The notes beneath the pieces are model-generated. The model worked only from the letters and a program-made list of their open reading frames with translations. It was not told the origin of the DNA and searched no databases. Shown here in pieces: positions 1 through 9,866 of a DNA stretch of 64,000 bases. Made by a program: the position numbers and the translations under genes. How positions within the stretch are numbered: the stretch's first letter is position 1; each line of letters opens with the position of its first letter. Origin of the DNA: Muricea muricata (lineage: Eukaryota; Cnidaria; Anthozoa; Malacalcyonacea; Plexauridae); NCBI GenBank assembly GCA_963855995.1, contig OY979723.1, forward strand, positions 5,268,176 through 5,332,175. The letters run 5' to 3'.

Positions 1-10
1 ACCATCGCGA

Positions 11-117
11 TGAGCGAAATAACATGTTGAAATGGGAAACCTATAACTTGCTTTTAAACTGAAAAGAAACGATGTTTGAACCATCAAAGTTGCGTTTTAA
101 GCGTTCTAAAAGCGATT
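11..117 (+). repeat. 108-bp ancestral subunit 1 of the monomer
   Basis: First of three diverged subunits, 107 bp. It starts TGAGCGAAATAACATG and closely resembles the start of subunit 2, TGAGCGTAAAAACATG. Its GTTTT core is at 94, +83 from the box. Its end (GTTTTAAGCG then TTCTAGAA or, here, TTCTAAAA) aligns with the ends of subunits 2 and 3. It is the most AT-rich third, about 35% G+C by hand count on a majority monomer. Confidence 0.75.
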
Positions 118-144
118 TGAGCGTAAAAACATGCTCAAATCGCT
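111..144. other. Dyad at the subunit 1/2 junction, 12-bp arms in this copy
   Basis: AGCGATTTGAGC (111-122) and GCTCAAATCGCT (133-144) are perfect inverted repeats around the loop GTAAAAACAT. Nearly all monomers keep at least the inner 9 bp (GATTTGAGC/GCTCAAATC). Monomers ending TCGCT, for example near 4,843, 6,458 and 8,073, keep all 12. The short-ORF subfamily keeps 7 bp. Copies with CATGATCAAATC carry one mismatch. It could form a cruciform, a transcript hairpin or a dimeric protein-binding site. Which of these, if any, is not shown by the sequence. Confidence 0.8.
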
Positions 145-225
145 AACTAAAAATGGCCATCTTAAATTGATCACGGCGACGTTTTAGAGCTTAAAATGGT
201 GTTTTCAGTGCTGAAGTGAACGAGT
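118..225 (+). repeat. 108-bp ancestral subunit 2 of the monomer
   Basis: Second subunit, 108 bp. It starts TGAGCGTAAAAACATG and continues through CTCAAATC, the right arm of the monomer dyad. GTTTT lies at 201, again +83. Its final 25 bases share 16 identities, by hand count, with the final 25 of subunit 3 (GTTTTC, GCT, AA and GAG in register). This subunit is the one hit by the 107-bp insert in four monomers. Confidence 0.75.
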
Positions 226-333
226 TGAGCGCAATGATGTACTACAATCACGGACCTAAAAGAGACCTTCTAAATGGAAATCGCAGAACTTAGCAAGTCG
301 GGAATCATGTTTTCGGCGCTCAAACCATTGAGA
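226..333 (+). repeat. 108-bp ancestral subunit 3 of the monomer
   Basis: Third subunit, 108 bp. It starts TGAGCGCAATGATGTAC, then ATCACGGACCTAAAAGAG aligns with ATCACCAACTAAAAATTG of subunit 2. GTTTT lies at 309, +83. From about 215 to 285 this part appears to be the least variable stretch of the monomer across the window. It is also the most GC-rich third, about 43% by hand count on a majority monomer. Confidence 0.75.
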
Positions 334-426
334 TGAGCGAAATAACATGTTGAAATGAGAAACCTATAACTTGCTTTTAAACTGAAAAGAAACGATCTTA
401 GAACCATCAAAGTTGCGTTTTAAGCG

Positions 427-434
427 TTCTAGAA
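427..434. other. TTCTAGAA palindrome, representative copy
   Basis: This perfect 8-bp palindrome lies about 6 bp before each monomer dyad and is present in nearly every monomer. A few copies have TTCTAAAA instead (near 104, 9,424 and 10,484) and one has TTCTAGAG (near 42,443). It contains a TCTAGA site, so digestion there should give a ~323-bp ladder. It also matches two inverted nGAAn units of a heat-shock element. A third unit is not present, so factor binding is only a possibility. Confidence 0.7.
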
Positions 435-2055
435 GCGATTTGAGCGTAAAAACATGCTCAAATCACTAACTAAAAATGGCCATCTTAAATTGATCACGGC
501 GACGTTTTAGAGTTTAAAATGGTGTTTTCAGTGCTGAAGTGAACGAGTTGAGCGCAATGATGTACTACAATCACGGACCTAAAAGAGACCTTCTAAATGG
601 AAATCGCAGAACTTAGCAAGTCGGGAATCATGTTTTCGGCGCTCAAACCATTGAGATGAGCGAAATAACATGTTGAAATGAGAAACCCATAAGTTGCTTG
701 TAAACTGAAAAGAAACGGTCTTAGAACAATCAAAATCGCGTTTTAAGCGTTCTAGAAGCGATTTGAGCGTAAAAACATGCTCAAATCACCAAATAAAAAT
801 TGCCGTCTTAAATCGATCACGGCGACGTTTTAGAGCTTAAAATGGTGTTTTCAGTACTGAAGTGAACGAGTTGAGCGCAATGATGTACTACAATCACGGA
901 CCTAAAAGAGACCTTCTAAATGGAAATCGCAGAACTTAGCAAGTCGGGAATCATGTTTTCGGCGCTCAAACCATTGAGATGAGCGAAATAACATGTTGAA
1001 ATGAGAAACCTATAACTTGCTTGTAAACTGAAAAGAAACGATCTTAGAACCATCAAAATCGCGTTTTAAGCGTTCTAGAAGCGATTTGAGCGTAAAAAAA
1101 TGCTCAAATCAACAACTAAAAATTGCCGTCTTAAATCGATCACGGCGACGTTTTAGAGCTTAAAATGGTGTTTTCAGTGCTGAAGTGAACGAGTTGAGCG
1201 CAATGATGTACTGCAATAACGGACCTAAAAGAGACCTTCTAAATGGAAATTGCAGAACTTAGCAAGTCGGGAATCATGTTTTCGGCGTTCAAACCATCGA
1301 GGTGAGCGAAATAACATGTTGAAATGAGAAACCTATAACTTGCTTGTAAACTGAAAAGAAACGATCTTAGAACCATCAAAATCGCGTTTTAAGCGTTCTA
1401 GAAGCGATTTGAGCGTAAAAACATGCTCAAATCACCAAATAAAAATTGCCGTGTTAAATCGATCACGGCGACGTTTTAGAGCTTAAAATGGTGTTTTCAG
1501 TGCAGAAGTGAACGAGTTGAGCGCAATGATGTACTACAATCACGGACCTAAAACAGACCTTCTAAATGGAAATCGCAGAACTTAGCAAATCGGGAATCAT
1601 GTTTTCGGCGCTCAAACCATTGAGATGAGCGAAATAACATTTTGAAATGAGAAACCCATAAGTTGCTTGTAAACTGAAAAGAAACGGTCTTAGAACCATC
1701 AAAATCGCGTTGTAAGCGTTCTAGAAGCGATTTGAGCGTAAAAACATGCTCAAATCACCAAATAAAAATTGCCGTCTTAAATCGATCACGGCGACGTTTT
1801 AGAGCTTAAAATGGTGTTTTCAGTACTGAAGTGAACGAGTTGAGCGCAATGATGTACTACAATCACGGACCTGAAAGAGACCTTCTAAATGGAAATCGCA
1901 GAACTTAGCAAGTCGGGAATCATGTTTTCGGCGCTCAAACCATTGAGATGAGCGAAATAACATGTTGAAATGAGAAACCTATAACTTGTTTGTAAACTGA
2001 AAAAAAACGATCTTAGAACCATCAAAATTGCGTTTTAGGCGTTCTAGAAGCGATT

Positions 2056-2162
2056 AGTAGTGGTAGTAAGTAGTAAAAACTTTTTTTAAAAATCACACGC
2101 TAGCCTAGTCAACTACATAGCTGGTTTCCACTAGGGGCGTGTGTACATACATCACCAACTCA
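2056..2162 (+). other. 107-bp foreign insert, copy 1
   Basis: Not satellite sequence. It starts AGTAGTGGTAGTAAGTAG directly after GAAGCGATT and ends CATCACCAACTCA before GCTCAAATC. It replaces 15 bp (TGAGCGTAAAAACAT), the head of subunit 2, so net gain is 92 bp. Inside are an A/T tract (AAAAACTTTTTTTAAAAATC) and an imperfect hairpin: CACACGCTAGCCTAGT (2094-2109) against ACTAGGGGCGTGTG (2130-2143). The decamer ATCACCAACT occurs at its 3' end (2151-2160) and again in the adjacent monomer (2169-2178). I do not recognise it. It could be a truncated mobile element, filler from break repair, or a fragment of another repeat. No terminal inverted repeats are seen. Confidence 0.8.
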
Positions 2163-3115
2163 GCTCAAATCACCAACTAAAAATTGCCGTCTTAAATCGA
2201 TCACGGCGACGTTTTAGAGTTTAAAATGGTGTTTTCAGTGCTGAAGTGAACGAGTTGAGCGCAATGATGTACTACAATCACGGACCTAAAAGAGACCTTC
2301 TAAATGGAAATCGCAGAACTTAGCAAATCGGGAATCATGTTTTCGGCGCTCAAACCATTGAGATGAGCGAAATAACATTTTGAAATGAGAAACCCATAAG
2401 TTGCTTGTAAACTGAAAAGAAACGGTCTTAGAACCATCAAAATCGCGTTTTAAGCGTTCTAGAAGCGATTTGAGCGTAAAAACATGCTCAAATCACCAAA
2501 TAAAAATTGCCGTCTTAAATCGATCACGGCGACGTTTTAGAGCTTAAAATGGTGTTTTCAGTGCAGAAGTGAACGAGTTGAGCGCAATGATGTACTACAA
2601 TCACGGACCTAAAACAGACCTTCTAAATGGAAATCGCAGAACTTAGCAAATCGGGAATCATGTTTTCTTCGCTCAAACCATTGAGATGAGCGAAATAACA
2701 TTTTGAAAAGAGAAACCCATAAGTTGCTTGTAAACTGAAAAGAAACGGTCTTAGAACCATCAAAATCGCGTTTTAAGCGTTCTAGAAGCGATTTGAGCGT
2801 AAAAACATGCTCAAATCACCAAATAAAAATTGCCGTCTTAAATCGATCACGGCGACGTTTTAGAGCTTAAAATGGTGTTTTCAGTGCTGAAGTGAACGAG
2901 TTGAGCGAATGATGTACTACAATCACGGACCTGAAAGAGACCTTCTAAATGGAAATCGCAGAACTTAGCAAGTCGGGAATCATGTTTTCGGCGCTCAAAC
3001 CATTGAGATGAGCGAAATAACATGTTGAAATGAGAAACCTATAACTTGTTTGTAAACTGAAAAAAAACGATCTTAGAACCATCAAAATTGCGTTTTAGGC
3101 GTTCTAGAAGCGATT

Positions 3116-3222
3116 AGTAGTGGTAGTAAGTAGTAAAAACTTTTTTTAAAAATCACACGCTAGCCTAGTCAACTACATAGCTGGTTTCCACTAGGGGCGT
3201 GTGTACATACATCACCAACTCA
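3116..3222 (+). other. 107-bp foreign insert, copy 2
   Basis: Reads the same as the copy at 2056, including the CTTTTTTTAAAAATC tract, 1,060 bp downstream. The flanking monomer shares the private variants CTTGTTTG and TTTTAGGCGTTC. The downstream monomer differs at GCCGTGTT and GGCTACG, so small mutations followed the duplication. Confidence 0.8.
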
Positions 3223-3619
3223 GCTCAAATCACCAACTAAAAATTGCCGTGTTAAATCGATCACGGCTACGTTTTAGAGTTTAAAATGGTGTTTTCAGTG
3301 CTGAAGTGAACGAGTTGAGCGCAATGATGTACTACAATCACGGACCTAAAAGAGACCTTCTAAATGGAAATCGCAGAACTTAGCAAATCGGGAATCATGT
3401 TTTCGGCGCTCAAACCATTGAGATGAGCGAAATAACATTTTGAAATGAGAAACCCATAAGTTGCTTGTAAACTGAAAAGAAACGGTCTTAGAACCATCAA
3501 AATCGCGTTTTAAGCGTTCTAGAAGCGATTTGAGCGTAAAAACATGCTCAAATCACCAAATAAAAATTGCCGTCTTAAATCGATCACGGCGACGTTTTAG
3601 AGCTTAAAAGGGTGTTTTC

Positions 3620-6600
3620 AGTGCTGAAGTGAACGAGTTGAGCGCAATGATGTACTACAATCACGGACCTAAAAGAGACCTTCTAAATGGAAATCGCAGA
3701 ACTTAGCAAGTCGGGAATCATGTTTTCGGCGCTCAAACCATTGAGATGAGCGAAATAACATGTTGAAATGAGAAACCTATAACTTGCTTTTAAACTGAAA
3801 AGAAACGATCTTAGAACCATCAAAGTTGCGTTTTAAGCGTTCTAGAAGCGATTTGAGCGTAAAAACATACTCAAATCACTAACTAAAAATGGCCATCTTA
3901 AATTGATCACGGCGACGTTTTAGAGCTTAAAATGGTGTTTTCAGTGCTGAAGTGAACGAGTTGAGCGCAATGATGTACTACAATCACGGACCTAAAAGAG
4001 ACCTTCTAAATGGAAATCGCAGAACTTAGCAAGTCGGGAATCATGTTTTCGGCGCTCAAACCATTGAGATGAGCGAAATAACATGTTGAAATGAGAAACC
4101 TATAACTTGCTTGTTAACTGAAAAGAAACGATCTTAGAACCATCAAAATCGCGTTTTAAGCGTTCTAGAAGCGATTTGAGCGTAAAAACATGCTCAAATC
4201 ACCAAATAAAAATTGCCGTCTTAAATCGATCACGGCGACGTTTTAGAGTTTAAAATGGTGTTTTCAGTGCTGAAGTGAACGAGTTGAGCGCAATGATGTA
4301 CTACAATCACGGACCTAAAAGAGACCTTCTAAATGGAAATCGCAGAACTTAGCAAATCGGGAATCATGTTTTCGGCGCTCAAACCATTGAGATGAGCGAA
4401 ATAACATTTTGAAATGAGAAACCCATAAGTTGCTTGTAAACTGAAAAGAAACGGTCTTAGAACCATCAAAATCGCGTTTTAAGCGTTCTAGAAGCGATTT
4501 GAGCGTAAAAACATGCTCAAATCACCAAATAAAAATTGCCGTCTTCAATCGATCACGGCGACGTTTTAGAGCTTAAAAGGGTGTTTTCAGTGCTGAAGTG
4601 AACGAGTTGAGCGCAATGATGTACTACAATCACGGACCTAAAAGAGACCTTCTAAATGGAAATTGCAGAAGTTAGCAAGTCGGGAATCATGTTTTCGGCT
4701 TTCAAACCATCGAGATGAGCGAAATAACATGTTGAAATGGGAAACCTATCACTTGCTTTAAAACTGAAAAGAAACGATGTTTGAACCATCAAAGTTGCGT
4801 TTTAAGCGTTCTAGAAGCGATTTGAGCGTAAAAACATGCTCAAATCGCTAACTAAAAATGGCCATCTTAAATTGATCACGGCGACGTTTTAGAGCTTAAA
4901 ATGGTGTTTTCAGTGCTGAAGTGAACGAGTTGAGCGCAATGATGTACTACAATCACGGACCTAAAAGAGACCTTCTAAATGGAAATCGAAGAACTTAGCA
5001 AGTCGGGAATCATGTTTTCGGCGCTCAAACCATTGAGATGAGCGAAATAACATGTTGAAATGAGAAACCCATAAGTTGCTTGTAAACTGAAAAGAAACGG
5101 TCTTAGAACAATCAAAATCGCGTTTTAAGCGTTCTAGAAGCGATTTGAGCGTAAAAACATGCTCAAATCACAAAATAAAAATTGCCGTCTTAAATCGATC
5201 ACGGCGACGTTTTAGAGCTTAAAATAGTGTTTTCAGTACTGAAGTGAACGAGTTGAGCGCAATGATGTACTACAATCACGGACCTAAAAGAGACCTTCTA
5301 AATGGAAATCGCAGAACTTAGCAAGTCGGGAATCATGTTTTCGGCGCTCAAACCATTGAGATGAGCGAAATAACATGTTGAAATGAGAAACCTATAACTT
5401 GCTTTTAAACTGAAAACAAACGATCTTAGAACCATCAAAGTTGCGTTTTAAGCGTTCTAGAAGCGATTTGAGCGTAAAAACATGCTCAAATCACTAACTA
5501 AAAATGGCCATCTTAAATTGGTCACGGCGACGTTTTAGAGCTTAAAATGGTGTTTTCAGTGCTGAAGTGAACGAGTTGAGCGCAATGATGTACTACAATC
5601 ACGGACCTAAAAGAGACCTTCTAAATGGAAATCGCAGAACTTAGCAAGTCGGGAATCATGTTTTCGGCGCTCAAACCATTGAGATGAGCGAAAAAACATG
5701 TTGAAATGAGAAACCTATAACTTGCTTGTTAACTGAAAAGAAACGATCTTAGAACCATCAAAATCGCGTTTTAAGCGTTCTAGAAGCGATTTGAGCGTAA
5801 AAACATGCTCAAATCACCAAATAAAAATTGCCGTCTTAAATCGATCACGGCGACGTTTTAGAGTTTAAAATGGTGTTTTCAGTGCTGAAGTGAACGAGTT
5901 GAGCGCAATGATGTACTACAATCACGGACCTAAAAGAGACCTTCTAAATGGAAATCGCAGAACTTAGCAAATCGGGAATCATGTTTTCGGCGCTCAAACC
6001 ATTGAGATGAGCGAAATAACATTTTGAAATGAGAAACCCATAAGTTGCTTGTAAACTGAAAAGAAACGGTCTTAGAACCATCAAAATCGCGTTTTAAGCG
6101 TTCTAGAAGCGATTTGAGCGTAAAAACATGCTCAAATCACCAAATAAAAATTGCCGTCTTCAATCGATCACGGCGACGTTTTAGAGCTTAAAAGGGTGTT
6201 TTCAGTGCTGAAGTGAACGAGTTGAGCGCAATGATGTACTACAATCACGGACCTAAAAGAGACCTTCTAAATGGAAATTGCAGAAGTTAGCAAGTCGGGA
6301 ATCATGTTTTCGGCTTTCAAACCATCGAGATGAGCGAAATAACATGTTAAAATGGGAAACCTATCACTTGCTTTAAAACTGAAAAGAAACGATGTTTGAA
6401 CCATCAAAGTTGCGTTTTAAGCGTTCTAGAAGCGATTTGAGCGTAAAAACATGCTCAAATCGCTAACTAAAAATGGCCATCTTAAATTGATCACGGCGAC
6501 GTTTTAGAGCTTAAAATGGTGTTTTCAGTGCTGAAGTGAACGAGTTGAGCGCAATGATGTACTACAATCACGGACCTAAAAGAGACCTTCTAAATGGAAA

Positions 6601-8620
6601 TCGAAGAACTTAGCAAGTCGGGAATCATGTTTTCGGCGCTCAAACCATTGAGATGAGCGAAATAACATGTTGAAATGAGAAACCCATAAGTTGCTTGTAA
6701 ACTGAAAAGAAACGGTCTTAGAACAATCAAAATCGCGTTTTAAGCGTTCTAGAAGCGATTTGAGCGTAAAAACATGCTCAAATCACCAAATAAAAATTGC
6801 CGTCTTAAATCGATCACGGCGACGTTTTAGAGCTTAAAATAGTGTTTTCAGTACTGAAGTGAACGAGTTGAGCGCAATGATGTACTACAATCACGGACCT
6901 AAAAGAGACCTTCTAAATGGAAATCGCAGAACTTAGCAAGTCGGGAATCATGTTTTCGGCGCTCAAACCATTGAGATGAGCGAAATAACATGTTGAAATG
7001 AGAAACCTATAACTTGCTTTTAAACTGAAAAGAAACGATCTTAGAACCATCAAAGTTTCGTTTTAAGCGTTCTAGAAGCGATTTGAGCGTAAAAACATGC
7101 TCAAATCACTAACTAAAAATGGCCATCTTAAATTGGTCACGGCGACGTTTTAGAGCTTAAAATGGTGTTTTCAGTGCTGAAGTGAACGAGTTGAGCGCAA
7201 TGATGTACTACAATCACGGACCTAAAAGAGACCTTCTAAATGGAAATCGCAGAACTTAGCAAGTCGGGAATCATGTTTTCGGCGCTCAAACCATTGAGAT
7301 GAGCGAAAAAACATGTTGAAATGAGAAACCTATAACTTGCTTGTTAACTGAAAAGAAACGATCTTAGAACCATCAAAATCGCGTTTTAAGCGTTCTAGAA
7401 GCGATTTGAGCGTAAAAACATGCTCAAATCACCAAATAAAAATTGCCGTCTTAAATCGATCACGGCGACGTTTTAGAGTTTAAAATGGTGTTTTCAGTGC
7501 TGAAGTGAACGAGTTGAGCGCAATGATGTACTACAATCACGGACCTAAAAGAGACCTTCTAAATGGAAATCGCAGAACTTAGCAAATCGGGAATCATGTT
7601 TTCGGCGCTCAAACCATTGAGATGAGCGAAATAACATTTTGAAATGAGAAACCCATAAGTTGCTTGTAAACTGAAAAGAAACGGTCTTAGAACCATCAAA
7701 ATCGCGTTTTAAGCGTTCTAGAAGCGATTTGAGCGTAAAAACATGCTCAAATCACCAAATAAAAATTGCCGTCTTCAATCGATCACGGCGACGTTTTAGA
7801 GCTTAAAAGGGTGTTTTCAGTGCTGAAGTGAACGAGTTGAGCGCAATGATGTACTACAATCACGGACCTAAAAGAGACCTTCTAAATGGAAATTGCAGAA
7901 GTTAGCAAGTCGGGAATCATGTTTTCGGCTTTCAAACCATCGAGATGAGCGAAATAACATGTTGAAATGGGAAACCTATCACTTGCTTTAAAACTGAAAA
8001 GAAACGATGTTTGAACCATCAAAGTTGCGTTTTAAGCGTTCTAGAAGCGATTTGAGCGTAAAAACATGCTCAAATCGCTAACTAAAAATGGCCATCTTAA
8101 ATTGATCACGGCGACGTTTTAGAGCTTAAAATGGTGTTTTCAGTGCTGAAGTGAACGAGTTGAGCGCAATGATGTACTACAATCACGGACCTAAAAGAGA
8201 CCTTCTAAATGGAAATCGAAGAACTTAGCAAGTCGGGAATCATGTTTTCGGCGCTCAAACCATTGAGATGAGCGAAATAACATGTTGAAATGAGAAACCC
8301 ATAAGTTGCTCGTAAACTGAAAAGAAACGGTCTTAGAACAATCAAAATCGCGTTTTAAGCGTTCTAGAAGCGATTTGAGCGTAAAAATATGCTCAAATCA
8401 CCAAATAAAAATTTGCCGTTTTAAATCGATCACGGCGACGTTTTAGAGCTTAAAATAGTGTTTTCAGTACTGAAGTGAACGAGTTGAGCGCAATGATGTA
8501 CTACAATCACGGACCTAAAAGAGACCTTCTAAATGGAAATCGCAGAACTTAGCAAGTCGGGAATCATGTTTTCGGCGCTCAAACCATTGAGATGAGCGAA
8601 ATAACATGTTGAAATGAGAA
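3620..8620 (+). repeat. 5-mer higher-order repeat, 1,615-bp period
   Basis: About three copies of a five-monomer unit. CTATCACTTGCTTTAAAACTG-type monomers sit at 4,746, 6,361 and 7,976, and TTGTTAACTG at 4,111, 5,726 and 7,341; all steps are exactly 1,615 bp. Within the unit run five classes, including one with AAAATAGTG and CAGTACTG, one with ATTTTGAAATG, and one with AAAAGGGTG followed by TTGCAGAAGTTAGC. Private changes (GAAAACAAACG near 5,414; AAAGTTTCG near 7,053; ATTTGCCGTTTT near 8,411) show mutation after amplification. Edges are where variant sharing at this period ends. Confidence 0.88.
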
Positions 8621-8699
8621 ACCTATAACTTGTTTGTAAACTGAAAAGAAACGATCTTAGAACCATCAAAATTGCGTTTTAGGCGTTCTAGAAGCGATT

Positions 8700-8806
8700 A
8701 GTAGTGGTAGTAAGTAGTAAAAACTTTATTTAAAAATCACACGCTAGCCTAGTCAACTACATAGCTGGTTTCCACTAGGGGCGTGTGTACATACATCACC
8801 AACTCA
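8700..8806 (+). other. 107-bp foreign insert, copy 3
   Basis: Same insert and same junctions as the copies near 2-3 kb. One base distinguishes this pair: CTTTATTTAAAAATC instead of CTTTTTTTAAAAATC. The hairpin arms CACACGCTAGCCTAGT and ACTAGGGGCGTGTG are unchanged. Confidence 0.8.
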
Positions 8807-9759
8807 GCTCAAATCACCAACTAAAAATTGCCGTCTTAAATCGATCACGGCGACGTTTTAAAGCTTAAAATGGTGTTTTAAGTGCTGAAGTGCACGAGTT
8901 GAGCGCAATGATGTAATACAATCACGGACCTAAAAGAAACCTTCTAAATGGAAATCGCAGAACTTAGCAAGTCGGGAATCATGTTTTCGGCGCTCAAACC
9001 ATTGAGATGAGCGAAATAACATGTTGAAATGAGAAACCTATAACTTGCTTGTTAACTGAAAAGAAACGGTCTTAGAACCATCAAAATCGCGTTTTAAGCG
9101 TTCTAGAAGCGATTTGAGCGTAAAAACATGCTCAAATCACCAAATAAAAATTGCCGTCTTAAATCGATCACGGCGACGTTTTAGAGCTTAAAAGGGTGTT
9201 TTCAGTGCTGAAGTGAACGAGTTGAGCGCAATGATGTACTACAATCACGGACCTAAAAGAGACCTTCTAAATGGAAATTGCAGAAGTTAGCAAGTCGGGA
9301 ATCATGTTTTCGGCTTTCAAACCATCGAGATGAGCGAAATAACATGTTGAAATGGGAAACCTATAACTTGCTTTTAAACTGAAAAGAAACGATGTTTGAA
9401 CCATCAAAGTTGCGTTTTAAGCGTTCTAAAAGCGATTTGAGCGTAAAAACATGCTCAAATCGCTAACTAAAAATGGCCATCTTAAATTGATCACGGCGAC
9501 GTTTTAGAGCTAAAATGGTGTTTTCAGTGCTGAAGTGAACGAGTTGAGCGCAATGATGTACTACAATCACGGACCTAAAAGAGACCTTCTAAATGGAAAT
9601 CGCAGAACTTAGCAAGTCGGGAATCATGTTTTCGGCGCTCAAACCATTGAGATGAGCGAAATAACATGTTGAAATGAGAAACCTATAACTTGTTTGTAAA
9701 CTGAAAAGAAACGATCTTAGAACCATCAAAATTGCGTTTTAGGCGTTCTAGAAGCGATT

Positions 9760-9866
9760 AGTAGTGGTAGTAAGTAGTAAAAACTTTATTTAAAAATCAC
9801 ACGCTAGCCTAGTCAACTACATAGCTGGTTTCCACTAGGGGCGTGTGTACATACATCACCAACTCA
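9760..9866 (+). other. 107-bp foreign insert, copy 4
   Basis: Reads the same as the copy at 8700, including CTTTATTT, and lies 1,060 bp downstream within the duplicated trimer. No further copy was found after this point. Confidence 0.8.

Larger units (their letters stand above)
11..333 (+). repeat. Reference monomer, 323 bp
   Basis: One complete monomer, phased to start at its first TGAGCG box; the next begins at 334. It holds three TGAGCG boxes (11, 118, 226), each followed by GTTTT at +83. The main variable places across the array are: CTATAACTTGCTTTTAAACTG-like sequence in the first third (TTTT or TTGT, ACTTG or AGTTG); the next ten bases (GATCTTAG, GGTCTTAG, GATGTTAG, GATGTTTG); the stretch after the dyad (ACTAACTAAAAATGGCC, ACCAAATAAAAATTGCC, ACCAACTAATAATTGCC); TTAAAATGGTG versus AGGGTG, ATAGTG or ATGATG; and GGCGCTCAAACCATTG versus GGCTTTCAAACCATCG. 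These define the classes used for the higher-order blocks. This copy belongs to the class with GGGAAACC and GATGTTTG. Confidence 0.93.
1..1850 (+). repeat. Irregular satellite monomers, left end of window
   Basis: About 5.7 monomers of mixed classes with no clear higher-order period. The window opens inside a monomer (ACCATCGCGATGAGCG). The first monomer, with TTCTAAAAGCG near 104, matches monomers near 9,341 and 10,401. Several later ones carry ACATTTTGAAATG and AAATCGGGAATC, variants that recur in the blocks to about 7.65 kb. No gene is seen. Confidence 0.85.
1850..3680 (+). repeat. Insert-bearing trimer HOR, 1,060-bp period
   Basis: Two copies of a three-monomer unit, each carrying the 107-bp insert. 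Shared private variants 1,060 bp apart include GGACCTGAAAGAG (1,868 and 2,928), the insert itself (2056 and 3116), CTTGTTTGTAAAC and AACTGAAAAAAAACG. The period equals three monomers (968 bp) plus 92 bp, the net gain from the insert. A 1-bp deletion near 2,906 (TTGAGCGAATG) marks the second copy only. Boundaries are approximate. Confidence 0.8.

Noticed and set aside
290-306. CENP-B box
   Set aside because: AGTCGGG fits the A..CGGG half, but the TTCG half is absent (ACTT or AGTT at that spacing), and no other place in the monomer fits better.
2056-2162. tRNA-derived SINE in the insert
   Set aside because: TAGTGGTAG and GGTTTCCAC weakly recall pol III A and B boxes, but neither matches the consensus. 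The unit is short, with no clear tail or target-site duplication at both ends.
2056-2162. MITE with terminal inverted repeats
   Set aside because: AGTAGTGGTAG and the reverse complement of the other end (TGAGTTGGTGATG) are only vaguely alike. The inverted repeat that is present lies inside the insert, not at its ends.
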